Shown here piece by piece: positions 1 through 11,665 of a stretch of 64,000 nt of DNA. Source of the stretch: Sequoia sempervirens (lineage: Eukaryota > Streptophyta > Pinopsida > Cupressales > Cupressaceae); NCBI GenBank assembly GCA_007258455.2, contig VDFB02270651.1:495583370-495647369 (forward strand). The letters run 5' to 3'. Made by a program: the position numbers and the translations under genes. A model generated the notes under the pieces. It made no database searches, had not been told where the DNA came from, and was given only the letters and a program-made list of their open reading frames with translations. Every line of letters starts with the position of its first letter. Within the stretch, counting starts at the first letter, position 1.

Positions 1-1071
1 GTTTCCCAGACAGTGAGATTGTTTTGGTAACATGTTTTCATCTACATTTCTTCATGGATGCGAGTTATGGTCTATGATTTTAAAGGAGAGTATGTCTACA
101 CATGGTTTCTCTTATTCCAGAGTTTCTGGAATTTACATTCATCAGGAAAAAAGTTTGAAGTGACATAAGAGTCACTGTGTGGTTTAATTAACTAGGTTGA
201 TGTTTCGAATCAATGTAGAAGATGCTTGTAGTGTGTGCTCTTTGAAGGTAGCATATGGATTCCATTGGGACCATATAATTCTATATTGGGAACCATTTCA
301 TGTGTTCTATCTTCTAGTGTAGCATGTGGGATATTGGACCTGACCTATTTACACATTTGGACATGCTTGGTTAAGGAGTGTTTGTGTGGCCGACTTGTAG
401 ATAATAATTTATGTTTTGGGTTGACACATGAATGTAATTGTAAGTATAATTCATATATATAGATGTCTAGGATTTTTCCTAAGATGAGTGAGTTGTGTGA
501 ATGTTATGTAATTAGGGATTCAATACAAATATCAAAGTGATGTAATGTGAGTTGAATTTCAATCATTATGTGCCATTATTAGAAGATCATATGTTGTGTG
601 GGAGAGTTTCTAAAGGTTGATCAAATCAAGTGTAAGCTATATTATCAGTCTTGAAGGTCCACAAAACATATTATGTGATCTGATAAGACTAGTGTCTTGC
701 TTATTGATTTAGTGCTCAGATATTTGTATTGGGGATTGGTGTCTAGTAGGTTGGTGCCTACAAATACTGTAGGGGATTGGTGTCTCTGGTAGGTTGGTGC
801 CTACTTCATGATTATAAGTGATTCATTATTTTATTAGGCTAGAATTGGATAGTAGATCCAAGTAGCTATTCTCACTTTGGTTTTTCTCATCTTGGGTTTC
901 CACGTATATCTAGTGTTCTCATGTATGGGTATGTGTTTATATTATCATTTGAATAGTTGTTTTAATGATAAAGTAAGATCCAAAAATGCTACTAAGGTTA
1001 ATTTGGACTTGAATTTGAGATTTTTTCATATACTAATTCACCCCCCTTCTTAATATATTGTGTGCCCTTCA
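1..1071 (+). mobile_element. 3' part of a Ty1/copia-type LTR (remnant)
   Basis: Bases 830-910 carry the phrase 'gggtttccacgtat', and 1030-1050 carry 'actaattcacccccc'. Both are familiar from the R/U5 end of plant Ty1/copia LTRs, and the block ends in CA at 1071. No primer binding site follows: the sequence switches to a reverse-strand LINE. The left end is outside the window or not recognisable. A short imperfect tandem repeat of a GGGGATTGGTGTCT unit lies at about 731-810. Family assignment rests on remembered LTR phrases, so it is moderate. Confidence 0.45.
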
Positions 1072-2160
1072 CTCCAAACTTCAATTCTCTCTCTATAACC
1101 ATTTGGAGCATATGTTGAACATATACCAAAATTTTGGTAATTTCTTTCCATTGTTACCCAATAACACCTATTACAAGGGGAGCAACTGAAACTAGTGATA
1201 AATGGATTCCATTTTGGCCCTATTAAGATTGTCATTTCACATTTTCCTTTTTGATGATTAGTATGAAAGAAAATTGCATTTTTCTATCTAAACCTTAAGG
1301 AATTGAGCAATTGAAATTCAACAACCTTAACTTCTTGAATTAGAAGGCAATCCAAATCCTTTTTATTGTTACAAAAAGACCTCAATACATATTTCCTCTC
1401 TTGGGATTCTAAGCCTCGAATATTCCAATTTATATAGTTTAAAATTATTTTTAGGATGGAAGTTGAGGGTACTTTTGATTCTTATATAATCTATCAAAAC
1501 AAGAAGGTAAATTTTCTTCTTTGTCCTTCTTTCCAAGTTTTTGTGAGCTGGTTTTGTTCACTACCTTTTTTTGCTTTCTTCTTCTTTAATCTCCTTTTTT
1601 CCTTTTCTTTTATGTTTATCCCTACTTTCTTGATACAAGGGATTAAAACAATTAATTCCCTTGTTTTCTTTTTTGTACTCACTATCATACGGGATCCCAT
1701 ATAAGTCAATAGCTTGCTTACAATGTTGGGAGGGTATGGGGGTCTCTCAACCTTCCTCCTTTTTATCTACTCTTTTAATTTTTCAAGCACAATTTCTTGT
1801 GCATTTTTTGAACTCATTAGACTTTTCTTCTATAGGCACAATTATGTTATTTTCTTTATTCTTATTTTCTCCTTTATTCAAATCACAAAGGACATAACTT
1901 TCCTTATTGAGAACATTCACTATTTCACATTTCTTAGTTTAATTTTCCCCAAAATTCTTATTTCTTTCATCATTATCCATATTAGGGATGGCTTCTACTT
2001 CTTCATGCACATTGTACTTAAAGAAATATTGTGGTTCTTTCACATCATCTTCCCTTGAGCGAGGTTTTAAGGACCCACTGTTTATATAACAATCTATATT
2101 AATACTTTTATCTTCTATAGCGTCAAAAATTGTACTCCCTTGTAGGTGATAGTACAATTC
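1072..2160 (-). pseudogene. LINE D fragment: ORF1 tail and start of ORF2 endonuclease
   Basis: On the reverse strand, 1431 down to about 1410 encodes NWNIRGL, the N-terminal motif of APE-type LINE endonucleases. It is followed by LLIQEVKV (about 1342-1320, catalytic Glu), then SPCNRC, and FGICSTYAPN near 1115. Upstream on the same strand (2157 to about 1460) is a charged, Asp/Glu/Lys/Arg-rich region typical of the ORF1-ORF2 junction of plant LINEs; its last uninterrupted part is a 72-residue frame. The endonuclease is cut before GDFN and SDH at the copia LTR boundary, so this is a truncated element with stops and frameshifts. It has no RT. Confidence 0.65.
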
Positions 2161-3775
2161 ACTCTTAGTTTGGACCTATTTTAGTGACCCTTGCATTTAT
2201 GCATTTTCAACACCTCCTAACTAGGCCTTAATCTCCTAAATTATTCATTTTGAGGACTATTTTATCATTTTCTGACAAATTGCAAGCATTGAACAAATGT
2301 GTCCAATTGATATTTTTCCCCCAACACTTGGTGTCCTAGAAAATAGGGCTACGACCCATTCACCCTAGGGTGTATGGATCCCCCTATTTTTTGGGGACCA
2401 ATTTTGGATATGTCGATATCGGCATTTTAACATTTAAAATTCAAATTGTAAATGTCAACTATTGAAATCTAATCTTCAGTAAATTAGAGAAATGCATATA
2501 AATACCTATTTTTTTCACCATTTAAAAATGAGAACACAAACAAGCAATAATTTGAATCTTGGAGTAGCAAGAGATCATTACATTCCGCCAAATACATTCC
2601 AATTTTTAGGTTTTCAAGCTCATTTACAGATTTGATCAAGCCATATTCCATGATTAAAGGTTGATGCCAATAGCAGAGCATGATGGATTCTAGGTTTGAG
2701 GGATGCATTTGGCAATTTCCTTCAACCTAATAACTTGTTTCCTAGTGTTCTCATCTTCAAGCTTTATCCTACATGCAGCCTAAAGAAAGGCATCATTATT
2801 TTTTAGATGTCCTAAGGGTGTTTTGACTTCCTCTTAAGTAGACCTTGTTATTTTTATATAGGAATCCTTCCCTAATGCACTTGAGTAGGGTTTTAGGCAT
2901 TTTTAGCTCATAACAACCTTAGATGCAATTAAGTTTAGGGCGCACACACTATTATCAATCAATTCTATTGGCTATTATGGAGGTATAAATACCAAAAGAG
3001 GGGTTTGACTAAAGAAAACTCCTATATAGCCACTCCCCCACCATCTCTTTTGTAGATTTATTGCAGGCCTGGATCTGAAGATGAAGGTTTTGTAGGGCAG
3101 GCATCAGAGAGCATATAAAGAGCTACAAGATCAAATTTGAAGTTTCAAAAAAGGCCTACAAGGACCCATACACCCCTAGGCAACTTTGTCCTCCATTTCA
3201 TATTAGATTCAACTTTCTATGATAGGTACACATCACTCAACACTTCCCAAATCTTCTTGCAAGTTGTTGTTTCAGTTTGTTAATTATCAAAATATTACAA
3301 TTTTCCTATTAGGACACATAGTTGAATTAGGTTAATCATAGTAAATCAATTCTAGTCCATTTCTAAGGCTCAAAAGGATCAAATCCAAGTCTAATTGACT
3401 CATCTTCATGGTTAAAATTCAATGTAAACACGTTGATTTGCATCCTAATGTACCTTTGAAAAAAGAGAAAAAATCAATCGTAGGTTTATGCACTAAACTT
3501 AAGGTTCCCTTTTTCATATGTTACATATTGGTGAACCTGACATTTTGGCATCATAAACCTTATGAAATCTTAAGTAATTCAACCCTAGATCTAGGTTTTG
3601 TATTGCATTTTTTTGCACTTCTCATTTAGGGTTTCATTTTTACATCATAAAAAGTCACAAAAATTCAAAAAAAATACATCATAGGTTGCAATAGGGTTAG
3701 TTTCAGTCACTTAGATTAGATTTACATTCAAAATTGCATTCCTAATTTTCATTCCTTGTTCAAAAAATTTCATTT
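2161..3775. other. No gene recognised; AT-rich repeat-derived spacer
   Basis: Short frames here do not resemble known domains and are not better kept than surrounding DNA between the two copies. A motif of the form ACCCRTWCACCCTAGGG lies near 2351-2368, and a variant near 3170-3190. The same motif returns at 10163-10180, suggesting fragments of one repeat family. Small indels relative to copy 2 are common. Confidence 0.6.
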
Positions 3776-3893
3776 GGGGTATAGACGAGAATGGAGTGAG
3801 GTCAGTGTATGAGCTCTGCTAGGGTTTTGTGTTTTCTGCGGTCACCCTTTTGCATCATACTGCGCATCCTGCGTAGGAAAACCCTCTTTTCTT

Positions 3894-5162
3894 GTGTGTA
3901 CGGCCGCATTTACTGTAGTTTCTTGTTTTAATATGCCTTCAACTGGCTCTAACCCAGCAGTTCTTGTTGGTGTTAGTGGTTTGGCGACGATAATCAATGG
4001 CTCCTCCAAACAAACGTCCCTGAAAATTTGTTCCAAAAGTATTTCACGAGGTAAGTGCTCTGATTCACCAGCTGATGTGGTTTTTCCTTTACCAAATTTT
4101 GAAACTTCTTGTCAATGGCTTGAGCAGTACACCCTTGTTGGGTATTTTGTTGGGAGAACTCTCCCTGAAAGTGTGCTTAAAGATTGGGTTAACAAGGCTT
4201 GGGTCCCTCATGGGGTCTGCCTTGACATGGTCCAAAATTTAACCAAGGGTTTCTTTTTGTTCCACTTTGCAGAGGTCAATCATGTGTAGGCCATCTTAAT
4301 CCATGGGCCCTAGTATGTCTAGTCCTCTCTATTAGTTTTTCAAGCATGGACTCGTGACTTTGTTGTCTCGGACGACACCAAGTTGTGGGTCCCAGTTTGG
4401 ATTGAATTTCCTGGTCTACCTTTGCCTTGTGTGTCATTTTTGAATAGTATAGCCTCCTCACTGGGAAGGGTTATTTGCATTGAACCAGATAGGTTCTTTC
4501 ATGCCTGCCCCCAAAAGAGGGTTTGTGTGGAAGTTGACCTTTCCAAAGATTTAAAAGACTCCAATGATATCTAAATTGGAGCTCTCTGCCACACCCAGAA
4601 GGTCACCTATTTTAATTTTCCCAACACGTGCTACAGGTGTCAGTCAGTAGACCACAAGATAAAGGACTGCCCTTTAGCAGTGCCTCGTACACCTTCTCCG
4701 CCACGAGATGCTGAAAAGCCTCGTTCGGTGGCTACATCTATTGCCAGACCTAATGCGAAATGGACTACGGTTACAAACCAAAAGAATAAGTCCACTGGTT
4801 TTGGGTCGGGTCCTGTGACCTCTGAGTCAGTGAAAGATTTTTCAAACCCTTCTATGAAGGGGAAAGAAGCTCTGGTTGGAGTTGATTATGTTTCCCAGCA
4901 GCCTAGGCCAAAGGCTACGCCTCGATCGGATGCTATCATGATAACACAGCTAAATGTAGCTTCTCCTATGATAGGAGCTCATAGGCATTCTCGCAGACCT
5001 TCCACTCCTAGGGAAGAAGGGGAATATGTTCATGAAAAATGGAGGATGTCCTCCCCGTCCATTCAGATTGGATCAGTTCTGGCAGAATTTTTACAGAATC
5101 GTTTCTCTTCTCTAAATGAAGAGGAATCGGGTTTCAAAAACATGGAGGAGTTTCACTCATGA
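3894..5162 (+). pseudogene. LINE A ORF1 (gag-like nucleic-acid-binding protein), broken
   Basis: One frame runs from the ATG at 3894 to the TGA at 5160-5162, interrupted by in-frame stops at 4287-4289, two TAGs within about 4311-4325, and TAA at 4572-4574. The N-terminal half resembles DUF4283 (PESVLKDWVNKAWVPHG, then VPVWIEFPGLPL). A complete CCHC zinc knuckle follows at 4629-4670 (CYRC..DH....C, spacing CX2CX4HX4C). The C-terminal part is Ser/Pro/Arg-rich and probably disordered. In LINEs this protein coats element RNA. The stop codon overlaps the ORF2 start as ATGA. Confidence 0.8.
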
Positions 5163-8100
5163 AGTTCCTTTCATGGAATGTTCGAGGTCTGATAGACCTC
5201 TCCAGAAAGTATTATGTCAGGGATACCTTGTGCAAGTACTCTGGTGTTGAAGTGCTTTGTCTCCAAGAAGTTAAAATTTTTAGTTTTCTGCTTGTCATGG
5301 CTAGTCGTTCTATTTGGCCAGCCAGTAAAATATTTTGTACTACCCACAATGTTGGGTGTGGTGGAGCTGTCATCCTTTTGGCCCTATGGTGGCACTCCTT
5401 TGTGGTCGACCACGAGTCTGATCCCACTCATCAGCTCGTCTGGATCCTTCTCAACATTGATAATCATTCCTTTGGGAGTATTAATGTCTATGCTTCTAAT
5501 GGTGTTGTGGAACGCTCTTTGCTTTGGTGTTGGATTGTTGATTCTTTACCAGTTGCTACCTGGTTACTCTGTGGGGACTTCAATATGGTAGAAATGGCAT
5601 ATGAAAAAGATGGCACTCTACCATTTAGATGGACAGCTGGGGAAAGGGAGGCATGGTTTTAAATGCGCAATAAATTGCGGCTTTTTGATCCTAATAGTGG
5701 TTGTCGCCATTCTCATTCTCTCTGGAACACTTGGTGCAATTACCGAGCTGGTTCTGACAAAATATTTAAGCGTCTTGATCGTACCATGATCTCGACGCAA
5801 TATTTTTTCTCATTTGACAGCTCCTCTCTCCCGGTTAAGTTGTTAGTGGATCTGACTTTGTCATATCATTTCCCCATTACCTTTTGCATTGAATAGGAGA
5901 CTTGACAACCTAGTACATGTAAAACTCAATTTTTTTTAAACACATCTTTACTCTACCACAAGCCTACCCTGGCCCACATTCGTAAATTTTGGAATTTGGA
6001 GTGCAGGCCAACTCATCATACAAGTTGGATTTCTTAGTGGAATGAAGCTATCATCCACATGGCTAGATTTTTACGCATTTATGGGTTCCAGCTGGCTATT
6101 TTTCGCCGGTGGTCTTATGAGGCTACCACCACTGACCTCCATGTTGCCTCTGAGGCTTTGGCGGCCAACCCTTTTTCTCCTTCATTACAAGTCAAGGTGG
6201 CGGAGCTAAGGCACAAGAAACAAATTGCTGACAGCTATGTTGCTCGAGGAGCGCAAATCAAAGCCCGATTACATTGGCTAAAAGTTGGTGATCGTGCCTC
6301 CAAAGAGTTTTTCTTGGATTTGCGTGCCAGGCACTCATCCCCAGGCATTAAAAAATAAAATATGGTGCTTAGGTGCTCTCTAAGCTGCCTGACATTCTCC
6401 ATGCCTTTGTGCATCATTATGAGCAAGTTTTCACTGCATAGGAAGTCACGCTTGTGCGATAGCAAGCCCTTCAGGATTGCCTTGCTGTTGTGCCAAATAA
6501 CCTTTCTTCAGCTCAGAAATTTTTTTGTGATCAACTTTTATCAATTGATGATCTCAAAGAGGTTGTTTACTCCATGGCTGATGAGAAAGCCCCAGGAATT
6601 GATGGATTCCCTTGTGAATTCTACAAATCCATTTGGGACGATATTGGGCATGATCTGCATCAAGTTTACTTAGAAGCTTTTCACTCTAATTCCCTGGGTA
6701 ACTTAATCAATAAAAGTAACATAAAATTCATACCTAAACTAGGTGATCTAGAAGACATCTGCAACTGGAGACCTATCACGCTTCTTAATGTCTCCTACAA
6801 GATTATCGCCAAGGCTTTGGCTCTTAAATCTCGCCATCTTCTACCTCAGATCGTGCGCCCTGAAAAAATTGGGTTCATCAAATCTAGATTTATTTTGGAT
6901 AATATCATCGTTGTTTGGGAAGGCATGGAATGGGCCAGACGCTCAAACCAAAAAGCCATGTTCATTAAGATTGAATTTTCCAAGGCTTATGATCGCATTG
7001 AGTGGCCGTTTATTCTTGCTATGTTGCATGCCTTGGGTTTTGGGCCCAATTTCATTCAATTTGTTTGAATGCTCTTTGCAGATGCCTCAGCTTGTATCAC
7101 CATCAATGGTCGTCAATCCTCTACCTTTGGATTATTTCGTTCCATTAGGCAAGGGTGCCCGTTGGCCCCCTCTTTATATGTGCTTGCTACCGAGGGTTTT
7201 GGTTACCTTTTGGCCAATGCAGTTTCCAGCAGCGAGTCAAGGGAATTTCTTTGCCCAACTCTCAAGCTCAGCTTGTTAATGGCCATTTTGCTGATGACTC
7301 ATTCCTCACCCTTCTAGAGGATGAAGATTCCATTGCGGCAGCTCTTGAGTGTCTTAATACCTTCTGTCTTGCCTCCGGCTCTGCCATCCAGTGGCATAAA
7401 ACTTTGTGTTACCAACAATCTATCTTTCCCTCCCCGCAATGGCTACAATAGTATGGTTGGAAGTGGATTGGGCATGGAAAATTTTTTTGGTTTTAGGCAT
7501 TCCCTTTGCTTTTTAGGCATCTCCGGCTAAACTTTGGCAAGTTGTGCTCTCCAAAGTTGAGCATAAGCTTACTTATTGGGTTACTAAACCCCTCTCTTTA
7601 GCAGGGAAATTCCAGGTATGTTCTAAAATCCTGGTGGCCACCCATGTTTATTATTCTTCTTGTTGGACCCCTCCAAAGCTGCCTATGGCAAGCTTGAGAA
7701 ACTGCTTCGTGATTTTCTCTGGGCCTCCTCTGAAACTCACAAAGGGTTTCATCGTGTGGCTTGGGAATTTTGTTGTCTTCCCAGAGATTCAGGAGGCCTT
7801 GGCTTGTTATCTACTCAATAGCAAGGGACTACTCTATGTGTTAAATGGATTATTCGTGCCCTTACTGGGGACGAGGCCTGGAAAATTCTTCTCAGGCATA
7901 GTATTCAATTCGGATTCCCTGTTCATAGACCTACCTGGAAGGGGATTGGATTTCAAACCCTTCTGGTCATGAATGAACCAATCCAGATTGTTGGAAATTT
8001 TGTGGCCAAAAGCATTTGGTGGGCCTTGGAAGTTGTCAAACCTTGGTTCTGTTGGCCTGGCTCTAGTTTTCGAGATGGGCTTTCTCTCAACTAGCACAAT

Positions 8101-9448
8101 TTTTGGTAGTCGCCTCTTTTTGCTAGCAATGGTCAACCGTTGGCTAAGTTGCCAGGGCTTAAGGCACTCAGATTTCACAAAAAGGGTATCCAAACCCACC
8201 ATGCATATCATGTCGTGGGATGTTTTTCGTGCCTAGTATAGGCTTCATAACTAGGACCGTGCTACTTATAACAGTTTGATGAATGCCATTCCTACTTAAA
8301 TGCTTCATAAGGTTGGAATTCGTGGGACCAAACCTTGGTGGAAAGACTGGAAGTGGTATCCAGACACCCCTTTCAGGAATTACAAGCCTCGGTTTGGTTA
8401 TAGGTGGCTCTCACCACATTTTCCTATGATTCAGAGGTTGAACTAGAGGTGGCTTCTTCAATCTCCCACTCATGTCTGGTGTAAAATATTTGCTGCCACT
8501 TGGTCTGCAAGTGTTGAGCCGAAGCTTGCCCACTTTTCCTGGTGTGTTCTTTTCCAGGGCTTTCCTGTGGGCTCTCGATTGGTCCACCTGGGGGTAAGGG
8601 ACCCTCGCTGCCCTTTTTCTGGGCAAGCTGAGAATTTTAAGCATCTTTTCTGATTTTGTCCCAGAGCTCAGTAGCTTTGGACTTAGATTTATGACTTTTT
8701 TCGGCCCTTTCGGCCAAAACCTTTCTCCTGGCATATGGTGTTGCTTGGAGATTCTCCTAGAATTCCTGCAAAATTCACCCAGCTTTGGCACACTTTCAGG
8801 TTGGAAATTCTCTTTAATATTTGGAAAGACATAAATACTTGCATTTTTTCACATTCTCAAATGGATATTCATGTATCTTTATATGCTAAAGCTATGATTT
8901 ACTCTAATGTGCTTTTACAGATTCAAGTGCAAGTTAACAAAGTTGCACTTGAGGTTGCTCACCTCCAAGTTCTCTTGGACCACTAGGGTAATGCCCCTTG
9001 TACTATTGTTCGGGTCCCCGCTTCGCCCACCTCTTCCCGGGGCCGATCGCCCTCCAGGGGCCGACAGCGGAGTGGCTTTGCGCGTCCCCATTCACAACCC
9101 TCGCCTTAGCGGGATTCTCATACTCCTCATCGAAACCATTCTCCTCCATCGCGGGCTACTCAGAGGTGGCCTTCTGGCAGTGCTTCAAGGAGCGGCAGTG
9201 GTGGTTTCAGGTGGCCCTCTAATGACCCTCCTACTTTTGGCTTTGGGTGGCTAGTTACTAGTACAGTGTTCCCGCATATGGTGCTTGCAATCTCGCCCTG
9301 GCACGAGGAAGAAGATAAAGAGAAAAAAGATGTTGATGATGGTTGGGGTCCTCCTCCTGACATCACTCCAAACCCTATTGATGTATGGGGGAAAAATTTG
9401 GATGACAGAGACCCTACTGGCTTTGCTGGCACTACTTTGGCCGCTTAA
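5159..9448 (+). pseudogene. LINE A ORF2 (endonuclease-RT polyprotein), broken
   Basis: The start is the ATG at 5159, overlapping the ORF1 stop. Endonuclease motifs: SWNVRGL, LCLQEVK, and GDFN (5573-5584). The final SDH motif reads S-Y-H at 5861-5869, so the catalytic Asp is lost. RT blocks: SNIKFIPK, NWRPITLLN, FSKAYDRI, RQGCPLAPSLY and the FADD box (7287-7298, both Asp kept). A zinc-binding DPRCPF.GQ region lies near 8600-8680 with the second Cys read as Ser. Then comes an RS/GW-rich and acidic tail (8975-9448) where many plant LINEs have RNase H. Lesions include TAA at 5660, a missing A in the run at 6350-6355, TGA at 7066, a frame switch near 7255, a missing C near 7671, a 23-24-bp deletion near 8190 and TAG at 8984. 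Confidence 0.82.
8975..9448 (+). other. RS/GW-rich and acidic C-terminal tail of LINE A ORF2
   Basis: In the ORF2 frame after the zinc-binding region, the tail reads SSRGRSPSRGRQRSGF, then several Ser/Arg and Gly/Trp runs including DPPTFGFGW, then an acidic block (EEEDKEKKDVDDGWGPPP) and a terminal FAGTT..AA. Copy 2 keeps the same frame and composition at 35328-35800. RS-type tracts are typical of proteins that bind RNA or the splicing machinery. That function is inference only. I do not recall this tail as a standard part of plant L1 ORF2. Confidence 0.6.
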
Positions 9449-9628
9449 TGACCTTTTTATCTTTATTATTTTTGGACTTTTGGGGTTAGCCCACGTAATC
9501 TGTTAATTTTCTAGGCATTGCCCATGTGACTCTTGGGGTGTGCCTTTCTACCACCCACCCCTTTTTTGTGAATATGTATCTTTATATTTGAATTAATATA
9601 GATAGTTGCCTATTCATCAAAAAAAAAA

Positions 9629-10389
9629 TCATTTAAGTTACATTGTCTTCAATTGGGAAAATTCTAGAAAAGTAGTCACTGTCAAACCTGTTTGTAGATA
9701 GAAATACCATCCTTAAACAAAAATCTAAACATCCATTTTTTCATTTTTTTGAACCCCTGTCAAGGATGCCTCTGTCCTACTACAGGTGGCTTATAAAAAC
9801 TTTTCAGAGATCGTTGTATCTATATTTTCAATATGTTTCTGCTTGCAAATGTCTATTTTGAAAATTTGAAAAAATGTTATTGCATGTTAAAGAAAGGTGT
9901 CATTTTGCTTAGCTTGTTACAACTTCTGAAAGAATTTTTCATTTTAGTACTAGAAATTATCAAATTTGTAGGAAAATTATTTACATTTTCTAAAGCATTG
10001 CATAATACAAAACCCTAGGTTGTTACAACACATTGCACAATCCGAAAACTCACAAAACAACAATAGAATCAAATCCAAAATATGGGTTTGTGCACTATCA
10101 CATAGCTAGCTTCTATCACTAATGCCTCTAAAATTGAAATTTTAGAAAGATCCCTACCAATACCCGTACACCCTAGGGCATCTGAATCCTCCAAAAATAG
10201 CCTCATAACTCATAAAAAAAATTATAGTTATGGTTAATTTTCAAATATGGAAGTTGATTTTCAAGTCTATAATAGGTCTATAAATCTATTTTTAAACCTA
10301 GTTAACTTCAACATGCATTGGAATTTAATGGTTAGTCTTGGAGAAAGAATAGTAATCTGATCATGTCAGATCTCTTTCTACAAGTACAC
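9629..10389. other. No gene recognised between LINE A and the gypsy relic
   Basis: AT-rich, with many stops in all frames. It contains the recurrent motif ACCCGTACACCCTAGGG at 10163-10179. Copy 2 matches at about 98 percent by eye. Confidence 0.6.
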
Positions 10390-10960
10390 TATATACCTAT
10401 CAAGCCCTTTAGTTGTGATGACTTTGATATGTTATATGAAGCCCTTGAGGACTTCATCTCACCTAGGTCATCCACTAAGGCTTGCAACATCCCCACACAA
10501 TAAAGAACAATCAATGCAATCATACATCAACTTATCTTTTTCCACCTATGCAACAACCTCAATTCCAAACCAAACTTGTGCTTATCATAAGACCACCTCA
10601 AAACAAACCAAAACCTCAAGGACATATCTTAAACTTTGCAAAATAACTCACTAGTAATCATGTGTTGCAGCAGCCAAGTTATCACACCATTGCTCATACA
10701 TATAACTCAAGGAATAATAAGAAACCAAGACAAACACAAACCATTTCCTCATCGATACCACTTCCACAACTTATTTTACCTAGTGCCCCTCATTTACCTC
10801 AACATAGTGGAAAGGAGTATGATCTTGTGGAACAACTTCGTAACACTCCTGCTAAAATTTCCTTGTTGGACCTAATTCAAACTTCATCTACTTACCATGG
10901 CATAAACTACATGGTTTTAGCTAATTTCTCACTGAAGCAATTTTTGAAATACTAAATAAA
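10390..10960 (+). pseudogene. Ty3/gypsy-like gag C-terminal relic
   Basis: Across two or three frames the forward strand encodes an Asp-Asp/Phe-rich start (DDFDMLYEALEDF), a Pro/Gln/Asn-rich middle (PPQNKPKPQGH), and then YDLVEQLRNTPAKISLLDL. The last is the conserved block that precedes the protease in plant Ty3/gypsy gag-pol ('ILKQLRKTPAQISLLDLL' type). Frame changes and stops are frequent, and no protease, RT or integrase follows. The relic ends where LINE C begins. It would have supplied capsid and nucleic-acid-binding functions of an LTR retrotransposon. Confidence 0.6.
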
Positions 10961-11651
10961 TGTAATATTTTAGGGGAGCCACACCAAACATTATGTTATT
11001 TTTTTTATAAAAAATAGGACCAATATGTGTGGCCCCCATTTATTAACCCCTTAATATTTACCATTTTCAAAAAAATAGTTTATAAAGTAGACTCAGAGCA
11101 CTACGAATCTCTTTTTTTTTGCATCTTAAAATTTTGATTGTAGCTATCTTCAATTTATCATCCAAGGTTAGTCTTTCTTGGTTTAAAAATAAAATTGGCG
11201 ACTTAAGACCCTTCATTGGTCCCTCATATTTTTGTACTTTTCTAATAAACAAAGATAAGTCTAGGATTTTCTTTTTTAATATTAAATAATTAGTGTAGCA
11301 AAATATAGCCTCAAAATTTGGTTTCACAATAGATACTCTACCACGAAAAATACTTGGGAACACCTTTATTTCAAAGAGAAATTCACATTGGCATCTAAGA
11401 AGAAACTATAAAAATATACAAAAAGAAAATAGAGTCTTGGTAGGATCGATGGTTAATACTAGTAGGAAGAATAACCATGATCAAAGAAGTGTTAGCAACC
11501 ATATCAATTTATACTTTATCATGCCTAGAAATCATAAAGAAACAACAAGCAATGTTGTGAACATTCAGAGGAAGTTTATATGGGAGGATCAAATGACACA
11601 AAGAATTTTCACTATATTCTTTGAAATGATGCTACTTCGTAACACCATCTC

Positions 11652-11665
11652 AAAGAGGGGAAAAA
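11652..11665 (+). other. Polypurine tract (PPT) of the copy 1 LTR element
   Basis: AAAGAGGGGAAAAA, all purine, directly before the TG of the LTR. This is the usual primer site for plus-strand DNA synthesis in LTR retrotransposons. Confidence 0.65.

Larger units (their letters stand above)
3776..9628 (+). mobile_element. LINE A, full-length-like non-LTR retrotransposon, copy 1
   Basis: About 5.85 kb, richer in GC than its flanks. It has two consecutive ORFs: ORF1 with a DUF4283-like region and CCHC knuckle, ORF2 with endonuclease, RT, zinc-binding region and an unusual tail. It ends in a short poly(A) (9619-9628) after an AT-rich 3' UTR. The start is placed at GGGG after 'caaaaaatttcattt'; 'tcattt' also follows the poly(A) tail, giving at best a very short or decayed target duplication, so the 5' end is uncertain by tens of bases. 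Both ORFs are broken. It belongs to the plant L1-like group but has no RNase H domain, unlike LINE B and LINE C. Confidence 0.88.

Noticed and set aside
730..810. Short tandem repeat considered as a regulatory array
   Set aside because: Only two imperfect units, changed in copy 2; most likely ordinary duplication inside the LTR.
7834..8211. 125-residue reverse-strand frame inside LINE A
   Set aside because: Antisense of ORF2; forward-strand LINE motifs explain the region.
11067..11363. 98-residue reverse-strand frame, also present in copy 2 (37448-37720)
   Set aside because: The forward strand encodes recognisable LINE C RT blocks (DKSRIFFFN, FGFTIDTLPRK); the reverse frame is its shadow.
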